NCBI GenBank assembly: GCA_936450465.1
Contig: OW388291.1
Coordinates: 78,587,936-78,651,935, forward strand
Reading direction: 5' to 3'
Origin: Gibbula magus
Taxonomy: Eukaryota; Mollusca; Gastropoda; Trochida; Trochidae
Length of the DNA: 64,000 bases
This document shows positions 43,204 through 57,512 of this stretch, in pieces. The notes beneath the pieces were generated by a model that worked only from the letters and a program-made list of their open reading frames with translations, did not search any database and was not told the DNA's origin. Made by a program: the position numbers and the translations under genes. How positions within the stretch are numbered: position 1 is the first letter of the stretch; the number at the start of each line of letters is the position of its first letter.

Positions 43204-46200
43204 GTGAGTTTTGAATTCGTGTCAATGAATTGTCGTAATCAACGATTTTGTTTAATGTGTTTAATGATGAAAATAAATCAACATTAAAAGAACAAAATAA
43301 AATTTGTAAAATTTTTAATTTCAAGAATATTTGGAAAGAACAAAGTGGGAAAGAATTTGTGTTATCAGTCATTGTGAAAGATTTCTAGGGGTGGACCGAG
43401 GTGTTAAGTTTCAAATTAGATTTGATTTTCTCTGAAGGAATTTACATACAAATACAATTTTTTAATTAGCAAGACATATTGTCAGACGTATTCGAAACGA
43501 ATTCACCTCAGAAAGGTGTTGTTACAGACTGATGGGGTAAAACAACTGTTATAAAGACAACTTTGTTTTATCATTGCTGAATTCTACTCATAGCCTAATA
43601 TTTATTGACAACTTATTGATTCACTAAATATTTATTATAGAATAAGTTGTCATTCAATAAGAAAATACTTATATAATTTTTTTAAACTTAACTTCAATTA
43701 GTTAAACGACAAAATGGCACATTGTGGGTGCAACTGGCTAAGAAATAATTAAAATAACTTTATACTGTATACTTAATACTGTATTTATTTATTTTTTTTA
43801 ATTTAGTTTTTAATTCATGAAGTTATTGATTGACTTTAATTATTCATTTGCCTTCAAAATACTACACTTGTCCTTAAACAATCTAATTGTACAAAATACA
43901 AATTCTGCGGTAAATATTACAAGGGTCCCACCAATTCTAAATTGGACATGCTTATTCTGAAACATTATAATGATTTGTAACTTAAAGAAACATTTAACTT
44001 ATTTATTTATTACATTAACGTTTACTAGGGAGACCTAGTTTGTAATCATCCATTTATACTCACCAATACAATTCATCATGAACATGATCATGGTAAATCA
44101 CAAACAAATCGATTAAAATCAATAAATCATGTAATAATTGAAAAGGGGTAATCTTGCTTTCTTATCAATAACTTTGTGAAAATGACAAGTTTCACGAATT
44201 ATTCAAAGTCATATTCGTTTTTATGTTTATGACATGTAAAAGGATGTGAAATAATTGAATACTTGAACAGAAATAGAGAAAGTAGAATTATTTTTTTCGA
44301 AAAATGTTGTTACTTAACACATTTTAATTGAATGACCCGATAAAGAAGCTACAGAAATCGTTTAAGTCTAAGAACAAATTCTTTCTTGACAGTGAATTCT
44401 ATCTAAGTAAACATAATTAAAGGCAGAAGTGGAGAGTAAGGGTGAGCTCATTGCAAGCAGTAGAATTAACTGTCTATCAACTCTGCGTCTCGTATACATT
44501 AAAGAAAGGTAACATCACTGACTGGTCAGCCTTTGTTATGGTCATCTGTCATCACTACTTTCAATGATCATAAACATATCCCTACACCATACACACCTGT
44601 GGTCAACATCCTCTTCCACTTTATAAACAAGTCCCTCAAAGTTGAGGGGGATAGTTAGAAGTGAGGGGTCATTTCATCGCCCCCCTAAACGAGACGAGAC
44701 AAGCTACATGTGCGGGTTGAGAATTATCCACTATAATTACCGCCCCTGTCATTCTAACAGATAATTGCTACAAATCTTACATATACATATTGTGTGTGAA
44801 GTTTCCGGCATGTGGAATTTGTGTGGCATGATAATAATAGAATGAAGAAATAGCAGAAGAAAATGGTTTGATCACTGTATCTGGCGATGCATACATTTTG
44901 TATTTTGATTTGAAAAGCATATCATAATAAATGATTAAAGATTAAGATACATATATCAAATGATTTTAGCGTTTCGGAATTATACTCTTAAATGAAAATG
45001 TAAAAAGACAATTAACCATATAGTTTAGCCAATGAAGTAACAGGAAATGATATGGGAGTAAGGTAGACTTTACATGTAGGTAGATAACTGGCAATAAGGG
45101 CTACCCCCGAAATCTTTGTTTCCTGATAACAGTGATTTTCCAAGATAAAGAAGATAATATTTCAATTATTAAAACTGACCTACTAACTGACTCATTTATA
45201 TTTAAAATAATAGTAAAAAATTGTCCGTCAAAATTTTACATAAACTCATATTGAATGGAAAAAGTAATTGCACATTAATAAATTATTATAGATATCATTA
45301 ACATGACACATTATTCTTTCACCAAAATTCTATGATTTAAAAAAATATTCGTCATCTTTATCATATTTCTTTCAATCTTAAATAGTAAACTTACTGCTTG
45401 ACGATATATGCTGCCTTAGAGGCTTATATTTTCTACAGTCATGAAGTGGGTCTTTAAGATACTGTATGAACACCCAAAAAACAAATCTTGACATACTTAA
45501 ATATAGATGAAAAATATTCAGGATATAAATAACGACAAACAGAAGTTTACAAACAAATTTACATGTTCTCAATTACAATTACATATCTAAGGCAATTTTC
45601 AACCTTGTCTTTATATCTAATTTTTTATCATTCATAATTTCCCAATAGCAAAAATGTGTATACAAATTAACTTTAAATCATGGAAGAACATGTCCCCTTT
45701 AAACGTAATAATATTTCCAAAACATATAATAAAATGTTAAATTGAAATCGACAATTCAGTATCACATACGATATATAATTATGAAAATTATTCAAATATT
45801 TTTTTTTCGATAATTTTATTCTAGTCTCATTTCCTACACAATAGCATCAGATTTCCGGCATTATCAACATGACATGTGCATTTTTCAATGTAATTTGACG
45901 CTCTTAAAATGGATTTTAAAAATCTTTAGATCTACCGTGAGAGTAATGTAATTTTACTTTTAGTACATGAAAAAAGCATTTATGAAATAATCTCTTCTCA
46001 TGACATCACGATACTCTACACATTATATATTGAACATAAAAACTTAAGGACAACCCTAATTTGCATATTAAGATCCACATCATATTTTAAGTATAGAATG
46101 GTCGTTAAATTTGCTGGTTAGAATCATCTTTAATTTACATTCACATACACATACACCTAACTCTATATCCTACCAATTATAAGTCATTTCATATCCGCTT

Positions 46201-49200
46201 TTTAGATGCATGACTTTAACATTTTGAAAAATAATAGAACCATTTTGCTCTTTTGAAATGGAAATAAAAATTGCTTTATCAAAATATTTTTTACCTACAA
46301 CATCATCTACAAAGAGTTGATAATAAGAATGTATAATGCAATTTATCATGAATGCATGTAATAGATTAAAAAATTTTAAATAACTTCAAAATATAAAGTT
46401 AAATATTTTCACAACATCATCACATAGCAAAAGACTCTATCTGAAGTATATCACTTAAATAAAAAGAGGAAATGTTTAATACAGCCGTATCCCGAACCTT
46501 TGTTCACCTATTGTGTTTCCTAGTGCAAATATCATGTATTATGGATTGCCTTTCAATTGTCGTATCAACGCGAAAACAAAACCAACCATTTTGCATTTTA
46601 GCTCCGGTGAAAGACAATTGAAACTTCCACTACATACTAATTAAATACCTCATATTTAAGCATGCCAGGGGGCAAACTCTCCAAAATTACAGTTTATACG
46701 TTCTTCTGTTAAATATTAAGTGAGTGATCAACTTCTTAAAATATTGAGATCATGTACTTCCTATTAAATATCATGCAATGTACTTGTGAGGAATATTTTC
46801 TCATTTGATCGTCATGTAAAGTTCCATTTTAAAATTAAGGAAATTTGAATGTTCATATGTGACCCCTTCAATCTATTTTATTGTGTCAAAGTTCGTAAAC
46901 TTACCCCACTGACGTGACATATATACACACATGGATATAGAATGAATCTGTGTCTTAGCAATGTAATTTAATTGACGTCACAATGAAAGCCAATTTACAT
47001 GATATTTGCACTACGTTCCATACGTAGGTGAACAAAATTTCGAGATGAAGCTGTCGGGAGTGAGAAATAGAATACAAAAATGATGTTTAGATTCATAAAC
47101 TTACAAACAACTTATACAGACATCTCATCTCACCTCATCTCATCTCATGTCTCATATAAAAAGTATGTTTTCGTGATAATCTTAAGTCAATGATTTATCT
47201 AAAACAAACCAGGAAAATAGATTAGTGCACGAGCGTTATCATAGTTCATCAAAAATCCACCACACTCGCACATTTTTTACTTTTAGATTTTCTTCCCTCA
47301 GCGCACCAACCAAACTAAACATTGTTTTTTTTTTAAATTATTATTTAAAAAAATAATATCAGCGGTCTGTAATTTCATAGATATATTCAATATACTAGAC
47401 TTGCTAAATGATAAATTACTAGACTGTATATGAAACTTTAGACTGTAACACAACCCTAAATTAAAAGTAATTGTGGAAAACAATTTCTTGGAGTGCTCTT
47501 GTTTCTGCATAGTATATCAATGCTCATGGACTCAAATAAAGCTGTTTCAATGTACAGTGTTTCATCATGCATTTATAGCATACACTGATCATACAAACAG
47601 GGTATATCATGTTTCGTTTCCTCAAAAAACATTCTGACCCTCTTAATTAATTAGTTAATAAAGCCATATCTCCCCATTTACAAATTCTTAATATTCATAA
47701 ATCTAATTCATACTTTTTTTTTAAAAATATCATGTTTCGATCAATGGTTTCTTCCCACAGCGTCTTCACCCCCAAAGCGAGCACCCTTCAGCAGTCCGGC
47801 GCGGGGGTCAGGGTGTCCGTGTAACAGCGTATCGTGCCCCTCGGGCCACTACCCCCCTCTCCTGTACCCTTCGTCTCTGTCTGCAGTACACGCCCTCCAG
47901 CCCCCTCAGTACCCCGTGCTCTCAGGGGCAGGCTCAGACGCTCTCCCAGGTGAGATATTCTCATGTAAGTCAACTTTTGTCTATCTCTTAAACATAAACT
48001 GGTAAAATGAAATGTAAACATAGCTGTCTGTCTTTTAGACTTGTGTAACGGTGTATGCTTGACGCTTTCTTTGAAGTTAACCTTTGCAAATCTGTAAATC
48101 TGTTAAATGCGAAAATGGTAGATATTTAATTTTGATAAATAAATCAATGTATAATATATTCATTGAAAATTCTTTTTTGTCTACGTTCGGAGATTAAAAT
48201 GGCTGTGAATCTACTTAATGATAACATTACTTATCATAAAGTTGATTTTTATCTGCCTTTTATAGAAATAATCATATAGAATGTTATAGAATAAATAAGT
48301 AAAATAGTTAATTACAAAGTCGTTGCCTTAGGAAGTATAATAAACTTAATGTTGACAGAATCGTGAAGGTTAATTTGTATCTCTCTCTTAGTATTAATGA
48401 TAGGTTAGATAAAGGCATATACAATTGTTTTGTTGAGAACCTGTATTTGTCAACTTTGGCAAATGGATAAAAATGCTTTGTTTAACGTAAAAGGATTATC
48501 ATTTTGAGCTTGTTTATGCAATTTTTCATAGGTAATCACTAAATAAGTGAATGAATTAGCATTTTGAAAATATTTAAATCTAAGATAGTGAATGTTAATT
48601 TAGAACCTTTAATACTGAAAAATTGAAAAGAATGATGAAATGCTAATATTTGTCAGACTTTCGTATATCAATTACTATGATCGACTAGTGAAGAGAAAAT
48701 ACTAAGCCCTTACCTTGATATGTTCATGCAGGTTAGTTTCTTGTATTACATTTTCAGGTTAATAAGCTCAGGATTATAATCTCCTTGAATTTCATTACAA
48801 ACATCACGAATATTGGAAAATATGTTCGTATAAATATTATTAAATAAATATTGGTCTCTTAGACCCGCGATATAATCAATATGCATTTTAGATAGCTTTG
48901 TGCAAGTCAATTCTCCTAAAGTGGTGAAATAATTGAGAAAAATAGTGTATTTTTGTCTGTTTATTAAACTGGCTCAACTGGGAACAAAATAAATTCATTT
49001 TGATAGTTTTATGGTGCAGTAGTTAGCTCGTTTCTAAAACTATGTACACCGCATACTTAATCTTGATAGCTTACCAATCTAATTTAAATCAAACCATTGA
49101 TTTGTTCACTAAGCTTATTTGCTATTTTATAAATTAGCAACTAAGGCTAGGAAAAGAATCAATGACATGATTCTAATGAGATTGATAGCTTATGTAACTT

Positions 49201-52200
49201 ATGTAACTGGTGATATATTACATTTGAAGACGAATTGAACTTCTTTATTAATGTTAGATCTTACGTCCACTGTGGTAAGCCAAGAATAATAACGTCAAAT
49301 ACTCACCAATGCGAGATCAGACAGCTGGGTGAACTACGATTGGTCACCAGAAATATGTATTCAGATTCTGAAACCTAGACTTTGAGCAAGGTTCCAAAAT
49401 TTTAACCCGAGTGTGAGCAGGTTTGTTATGACATTACCAGATCAAATACTTTTATACGGAATTTTATCACATATCTTAACGCTAGTAATGGTGTAGACTA
49501 AAATTTAGTCTATGGAATTTTTTTAATAACTGTATCTACATCCTTGTGATTATATATTTTTCAATACTACCAGTTCCATGTGTATTCAGTTTACCTAGAC
49601 GTGCTGAATAAGGATCTAGACTGTATTAAAGGCTCTTAATTTTACAGTCATGGAGCAGGACTAGTAATGTGTTTTTAAATGTGTAACCTTTTATACGTTA
49701 GTCTCGAGGAATAGAGCGGACTTGGTTACATACATTTTAATCAGGTTGGATTTTGTGGAAATATTGCGATCTTTGTCACGTGCTTTATTGACGGAAAGAT
49801 GCAAAGACTCGGATTTTATATTCACTGTGAAATTAATTCGTCGTATTTCATATGTCTTAGTACATTGTATTTTTGCTTCAAGTTAATTACGTTTCTAAGG
49901 CTGATCGATATACTACCTTGTATGTTAAAGGGGCAGTAGCACGTTTTTTGCAAAATTTATTTTTTCAAATTTCCCATTTATAATGATAGTTTAAGTCATT
50001 TAAATTAACTTTAGAGGGTAAAACATCTTATTACACAAACCAATTATCTGTAGTGGTAAAAAGTATGTTGCGTATAAAGCAAAAATTGCATGACGGCCAT
50101 TTTATTGTGAACACAATTTATTATTTTGTATTACAAAAACGATGCCCATGGCTTTACCGAAACATGTACACTCATTTTAAACTTTATTTTCCAAAGAGAA
50201 AAGGATGTTTTACAATTGGTGAAATTAATTTTCAAATACATTTCATCAACTTATTTGAGCGAAAAAAACGTGCTACTGCCCCTTTAAATGCAGTGAGGCA
50301 TATTTATGAAATGAACATCAATGCGAAGGATTTGAAGATAATGTGGTTTAGAGGGGTACTCGGTCCATCAGTGACATTTCACCCAAAGAATTTACTTTTT
50401 TCAAATGTAATATAACTATGATGTATGATATGTATCTATTTATAAGGGGCTATATATATGAAGGGATAATGACACAGACTATATTTGACTTATGGCTTGT
50501 TTCCTTTCTTAGTAATCAAATATTTGTCAATTATAGCATAGTGATCGTCAAGAGTTCAGGCATGATTCATTAACGGGTATCGTACTTGAATGTTTTTCTT
50601 CTGAGTGCTCTGTCGCCATCTTCAGGGAATTCATTTTTACGTTTTCTCTCGAGTGAATCGCTTATGTTTAATTGACAAATCTTAAACTTCATACTTATTA
50701 AGTATCGACAATGTGGTTGTCTATATCTCAATCATATTTCCACAAAATATTCAAATTGTCAAGTCGACTAACATTTAGTCTCTGAAATGCAATGAAATTT
50801 CAGAAAGAACGTCAACATGAAAATAAATACAATTGATACTCTGCCATCTTTGAATTATCCTTATATTAATCTTTCTAGCCGTAAACTAACATGATAGACG
50901 TGATCTGACTATTGGTCTATAATCATGACGCTAATGTGTTCAAGTTACTCACGGTCGAAATTATAGCGCAAATTGGTTACGCAACTGATACAAGTAACAA
51001 GTAACAAGTTTTCCCTCTGCTCGAATATTGGGAAACTGGTTGTTTATCGGTGTTGCGCAACCTTTTTACGTCACAATTCGCCTGTGGGTCACTGCATAAC
51101 TTGTGTCGAAACGTAGCGTTCTCAGAATAAAGAAGTTGTCATTTAAACCACCTACCTGATTACTAACTTCAAAATGTCATTCAAAGAATTTGTCATATTT
51201 TGACGATATACCATATTGATTTTGTAGACACTGTTGAACGAGAATCGATTGTTAAGACATTGTAGTTAGAAACAACTTAAATATAATGGTAAGGTTTTGC
51301 ATAAATACTTATTTCAACTATTGTAAATACTTAGTTTTACAATCATAAAGAGATAATATTAAAGTTTTCTCCTCTAATACCAGTGTAACCCACCAAGCAA
51401 ACACACAAAGGTTTCTACAACGTTTCTGGAACGTTTCTGTAACATTTCTGTAACGTTAGTTTTGAGTTTGAGTTTTTTTTCCGTTTTAGAAACTTTTCGG
51501 GGAAACGTTTTAAAGAAACTTTCAGGAAAACTTTTGAAAAATTTGGACCTGGTACGGTTTATATGTGATTATGGTATTAAATCATTGATAGTGTTGTCTT
51601 CTTAAATAATCGACTCATGTAGAGATATGTATTTTTCATGAATGGCGGACAAGAGGTGTAATTTTAACCAGTCAGTTCTTGTCTATTGGTCACGATCAGC
51701 ACGAGGCATACCATTTTCACACGATGTCCTATCATTCAAGGATTTACCAAATTATGTAATTGAGCTTTAGAGCTGCATCGGTGTGAAAGTAAAGATTCTT
51801 CACATGTTCGCTTGTACAACAGTTATAACCACTCTCTTCCTGCAGAGGTTACCCTGCAGATTTTCTATAGTTACGATATCAAATCTGCAGGAGTAACCTC
51901 TGTGGGAAAAGAATGAGTTCCACCGTGAATGAGTGAATGCCGATACCTGAAGAGGTTCATGTGGTAAATCTAAACATATATCTCTAGACTGTAGGATTAA
52001 ACATATTCAGATGATGTTTCATCGTGCCTCAAACAGACGAACATGACTATCAGTCTCATGCATTATGCTCGTTACTTTTTGAAGTTTTTGTTGACTTTTA
52101 CCATGAAAATTGACAAAATCATGCTTTCGGATTAGTAACGTTTCAGTCTCATTCTATACCATGAGGCCTTCACGTCAAGTTCAAGTCTTCTTCAAATAAA

Positions 52201-55200
52201 CGATCCAAGCTCTGATATTTCTTTGCGGTGAACCAAAGACAACAAACAAGTGCTTATGTTGAAATTTATTCCTTATCAAATAACAACAAATGTTTAAAGT
52301 ATATAACAAATATGTATTATAGAAAAAGAATATTCATTTTAATTCTGAATCACCATTTTCAACAGTATGCTTCAGCTAAAGTTTTAATAGTTGAACATGT
52401 AAATTGCAAAATTGACATATTTAAACATTACTGGTTAAACTTGTAAGTATACAAGTAGAACATGTCAATTACAAAGATGTAAACAATAAACAAACAAATT
52501 ACAAATTATACTTTCCTGAAATATGATCTAGTAAACTCACCTGTCAATCACCTACCTGTCTTGTTCCTCTTGTGTCAATAATTCTTAACTCCGCCCACTT
52601 CAGAGGGGGTCCTGTCTTAATTAGAATATGATAGGTCGTGTAATTAAAGCAAATAAACTGCACGCTACGAGCTGACCGGAAGAACTGAGTATGTAAATTC
52701 CGTGTCAGCGATGAAATAGATTAATAGCAGGTAGCCACGTCATGTAGAGGCTAGAGAAACAACAATATACACGGGTATGTGCAGTGTTATCACCGTGTAT
52801 GCACAGTGCAGCGCAGTGTCACTGATAGGTGCATGTAGCACTTCATTATGTCCTGTTTATCCAAGTCAGGGGCCATCATCTTCAGGCTGCGGAGTCCCTG
52901 GAAGACGTTGATTAATGGTTTCAGCAAGATATATGGTTCATGGTTGTATATTCAGTTGCATCACCAGTAAGGATATACATACCCTTATGCATCAGAATGG
53001 CATATCATGTACTTGTGCTTTTTAGAAATAATGAAATATACAAATAATTACATGTATGTCAACCTCTTTTTTTTAGAAAGTCTTGTTTTGAGTGGGTTTG
53101 TCGTTCCTGGGAAAGGCGAACTTTATTTTGCACTGTTAAAATGGATATGATATTCTACAATACTCACTGGTATCATTTGAACCAATATCAAAGCATTCAT
53201 GAATGTCACACACTGGACACAATAAGTAAGGGATATTAGATATTTTATGATTAATATTCCATAATAAATACGTAATAAGTAATAAATACATCAGTATTTA
53301 TAATTTCAAAATTTCAAAATATCCCTAATTATTTTGTCCAGTATATAAACACACATTGTACACAGATGATATCCATCCATATTGCCTCTGAAAATAAAAG
53401 AATTTGTATGTTAAGGCATATTTTATTTTTGAAGATTTGGTATGAAATAACTGTGAAAGGTGGGACAATCTTGATTTCTTTAGTCGGGGTAATCTAGACT
53501 CGCTTTCCTCATAACGAAATTAAGAATAAAACCATTTATAAAAACCCAAGCACTCAATGGAACTCTTTATTAGAACCCACCAGAATTCCATTCTCTCTCA
53601 AATTATGTTACTGAACTTATTTTTTCAAACATAACGTTGGGGCCGCGGAATGACTAGAGTAACCTCTTAGGGGAGAGTTTGCGTTTATTTTATTTTCAAA
53701 TAACTGGTAAGTAACTTGGGTGAATAACCAATTGTCTTAACCATGCATATCTTAGTATGTCTTAGCAAGACAAAATAACTGAACTATTGGGACCGATTAA
53801 TAAACGTTTATAATACTCATGTTCAGCCGATCCTCTTCTCACAAACACGTATTTACCGTATTCTTATCGTACTTACCGAATTCTCTCTATTGCAGGGCCA
53901 TACTCAATACTAAGTGCGGACAGCGGGGGATCCGGTCAACCGAAGAGGAAGAGGTCGTGGTCACGTGCCGTCTTCTCCAACCTACAGAGGAAGGGATTGG
54001 AGAAGAGGTTCGAGGTGCAGAAATACGTCACCAAACCAGACAGACGACAACTGGCCGCCATGTTGGGTCTTACAGACGCACAGGTAAATCTGAAAACAAT
54101 AATAAAGGTTTGAGTGACGTTACGTTGTAAGAACTGAAATGTTTCTTCATTAAGAGTTGTATATAAGAAGCTTATTCCATGGGAGACATCTAGATTGAAG
54201 CATTTCTATTGGAATGCTCACTTAGAATTTTGAAATAAAACGAAACCTTTGGCGTCCTGAATATTGAGTAAATTTGAAAGGTGAATGCCACGAAGACTCT
54301 TGCTTCTCAATTAAACAGTAAGAAATGATACACATACTTGACCAATTATAACATTTCTTGTTATTAAAACAAACCTATTGTTCAGCAGACAGACACAAAT
54401 GAACAAATAAACAACATTATAAAAAATAATTTACAAGAAACTTATATTTGAAAACGCTAAAATTAAACTAAACGTGGAAATGTCTCATCTTCAATCATGT
54501 CTATTTAGATGTGCACGATGTCCTTTTTCAACACAAAAGTTTATCTGACCCAGACGAAACAAGATACCCCTTCAAACATTTCATTGGTTGTACAAACAAC
54601 ACTGTTCGTCCACGTAAAAGTGGTCTGATGTGTATATTAACATTTCCAATTTGGAAATATTAACCGTTATTTAAATTATCTAGTCACTCGAAATAATAAT
54701 ACGGAACTGTTTTAGCGAGCGTTTCTTGAAAGCATCATTGAATATAAAGCTGTTGTGACATTTAGGATATTAAATGTGAATTGAATTTAGTAAAATTTAA
54801 TTTCAATCATTCGTACTGACATTGACCTCTTATGCTTTTAGTTATATACATATATATGAATATTATGGAACAATTAATTAAACGTGTGCTGAAAGAAGAT
54901 TCATATACAGTGTAGTTTAAATATTGCATGAGAAACATTTAAATTCGAATATCCTCATGTTAAAGGGGCTGTAGAACGTTTTTTCATTTATTAATAATAA
55001 TTTTTTCAAATTTTCCATTTATAATGATAGTATATGTCATTTACATATACTTTAGAGGGTAAAACATCTTACTACACAAACCAAATATCCGTAGTGGCAA
55101 TAACGATGTTGCGTATAAAGCAAAAATTGCATGGCCATTTTATTGTGAACACATTTTTTTCGAATTACAAAAACGATTCCCACGGCTTTACTGAACCATG

Positions 55201-57468
55201 TAAACTCTTTTAAAACTTGATTTTCCGAAGAGAGAAGAGTGTTCTGCTATTGGTGTCATTATTTTTCAAATACATTTCATCAACTTATTTGAGCGAAAAA
55301 CGTGCTACTGCCCCTTTAAAGAGATACAATCAATTACCATTTAATAATTATTGAACTTCACCAATAAAAATAATGAACCACTTTGTGAGGAACAACTGAT
55401 ATCAGAAACATGGTTATAGGACTAAGGTTTATTTTAGTATCGAAATACAAATGAACGTGAATATTGTGAATTTAATCAGAAGACAAACATCGAAATTTTT
55501 TAAATATAATTTCAACATTGTTTTCTGTTTAAACAGAAATAAAACTGATTAAGAACTGATTAAAGCATGGTGCTGTCCTCTTTTTCTCTGTGACAATAAT
55601 AATATGCTACGCGCTGATAACGTATCAAAGAGACATATGAAACTGGGTTGGATGCTAAGTTTGGAATCCAAGCACGTGATAAATGTCAAGAGAACGCAAT
55701 CCTGAAGGAAAGCGATAATAAAGAACATTTAGCAATGTGTGAAGTATGACGTCTGCGTTCTTCAGGACACGTGATGGATGTCTACAGTGACCTCAAACGA
55801 TTAAAACGACATTCGCGCGCGTTCGTGCGTTAAGTGAGAGACCAATACTTTAAATCATTTAAAACTGTACGAATCGTACATAACTGTATCCTCAGCGATG
55901 TTAGCATTTGTGAGCCTCGACTATAATTCAACGTTTTATCCTAATTCAAGCACGCACGTGCAAGTTTTGAAAACACGGCGCGTACCCTTCATATAATATG
56001 TACGGCACATATATGCAAGTTCAACATTGCGTTTTCCGAAGCAATGCTGAAAACCGTAACCTTCGAGTACAAACTGTTATCCTAAACCATGGCACACGTT
56101 AACTTCGATAATAAACATCACAAAACATGATCACTAGATGTGTAAACGTACATTCTGTGGCAGATCTGGATGGTTCGATCTCTCCAGGAGTCAGGACAAA
56201 ACCAATTCGCCTTTTAAAGTAATACATTGTTCATAAATAGGTATGGTTTATATAATACTGAATGTTAGAGGTGTGGTATTGACTATGGGGTTATAGTATT
56301 GAATACGAGGTTGTAGTATTGAATATCGGGGTTGTAGTATTGAATACTAGGTTGTAGTATTGAATATCGGGGTTGTAGTATTGAATACTAGGTTGTAGGA
56401 TTGAATATTGGGGTTGTAGTATTGAATATTGGGGTTGTAGCATTGAATATTTGTGTGGTCTTTAACTTTTCCCTTCGAGTATATATGAAGAGAGAAAGAA
56501 AGTAGGAATCGTCAAGAGACCATTACATATGTGTTATGGTGGCTGATGTTCAGAAAGCATTATTATGTAGTTACTATCCATGTGGGTGCTTTATTAATGA
56601 TCCCAACGACACGAGGGGAGACTGAAGTCATGTGTGGTTGATAGTGACTAAGTGTTCTGGTACTTTATAAAGTGTCGATGGTATCGTCGGGAGCGTCAGT
56701 CAACAGTGCTGGCAATGTGTCTACATACAGTCCCGCTACGCTCGGCATTCTCTTGTTGATTGGTGTAAATGTAGCAGTTAACATGTTCAATTACTGGAGG
56801 ATAAACCAGAAGCTTCTCCTTCTTATTGAAAAGGACTAAAGGAGAGGGGGAAACAGCTATCTGAAACACGAGACACAGAGCAGGCCCACAAAAAACACAC
56901 GTCATTAAACCAATTCCAATTTGATAAACTTTAATTACATGCCACGAATAGGCTGAAATACCGCACACGAACAGTTCGAGGGTTTCGAGTCTGGGCTAAG
57001 AGGAGATGGTGGAGGTATAGGACACATAGCCGTCGAAAGAACTGTTGAGTGTTTATATAAGTAAAAGTTAGTTCAACATCTTGTAAAACGGGAGGTCAGA
57101 GAATCTAGACTTCATAATTAAAGTATCATGCTTTGTCCTGCAACACGAGTGAATAAAATAGAGTCTTTAATTCTTGGAACTGGGTCTACATTATCTGCAC
57201 TTTGCCATGTTAACGTAGTGAAGAGACTAACATTCAGGCCGATCAGAATGAGTTTGGAAGGTATTATATACCCATGGTAAGGGCAGGCGTGTATGACACT
57301 GTGGGATGAAGTAGTTGGACGGACCATGAACAGGGCGTAGTGTATCTTACTACATCAGGGTCTTTTAACCAACATTCTACTGCACTTATTCGAAGTAGAA
57401 TTACGGATAAACATACTCTGATGGAGCCAGATGGTACAAGGTATTAGAAAGAAAGATCCAATGGAAAT

Positions 57469-57512
<44 letters not shown>

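Larger units (their letters stand above)
47950..53895 (+). other. HLX intron 2
   Basis: 5.9 kb. It holds a TTAA-flanked MITE (49929-50283), a 60-bp hairpin (51843-51902), a short AACGTTTCTGT-type repeat (51413-51460) and a less AT-rich island at 52540-52860. Otherwise AT-rich and featureless. Confidence 0.6.

Noticed and set aside
50053..50415. 120-codon open frame in HLX intron 2
   Set aside because: Most of it lies inside the TTAA-flanked MITE, runs over the right inverted end, and copy B at 54964 does not keep it open.
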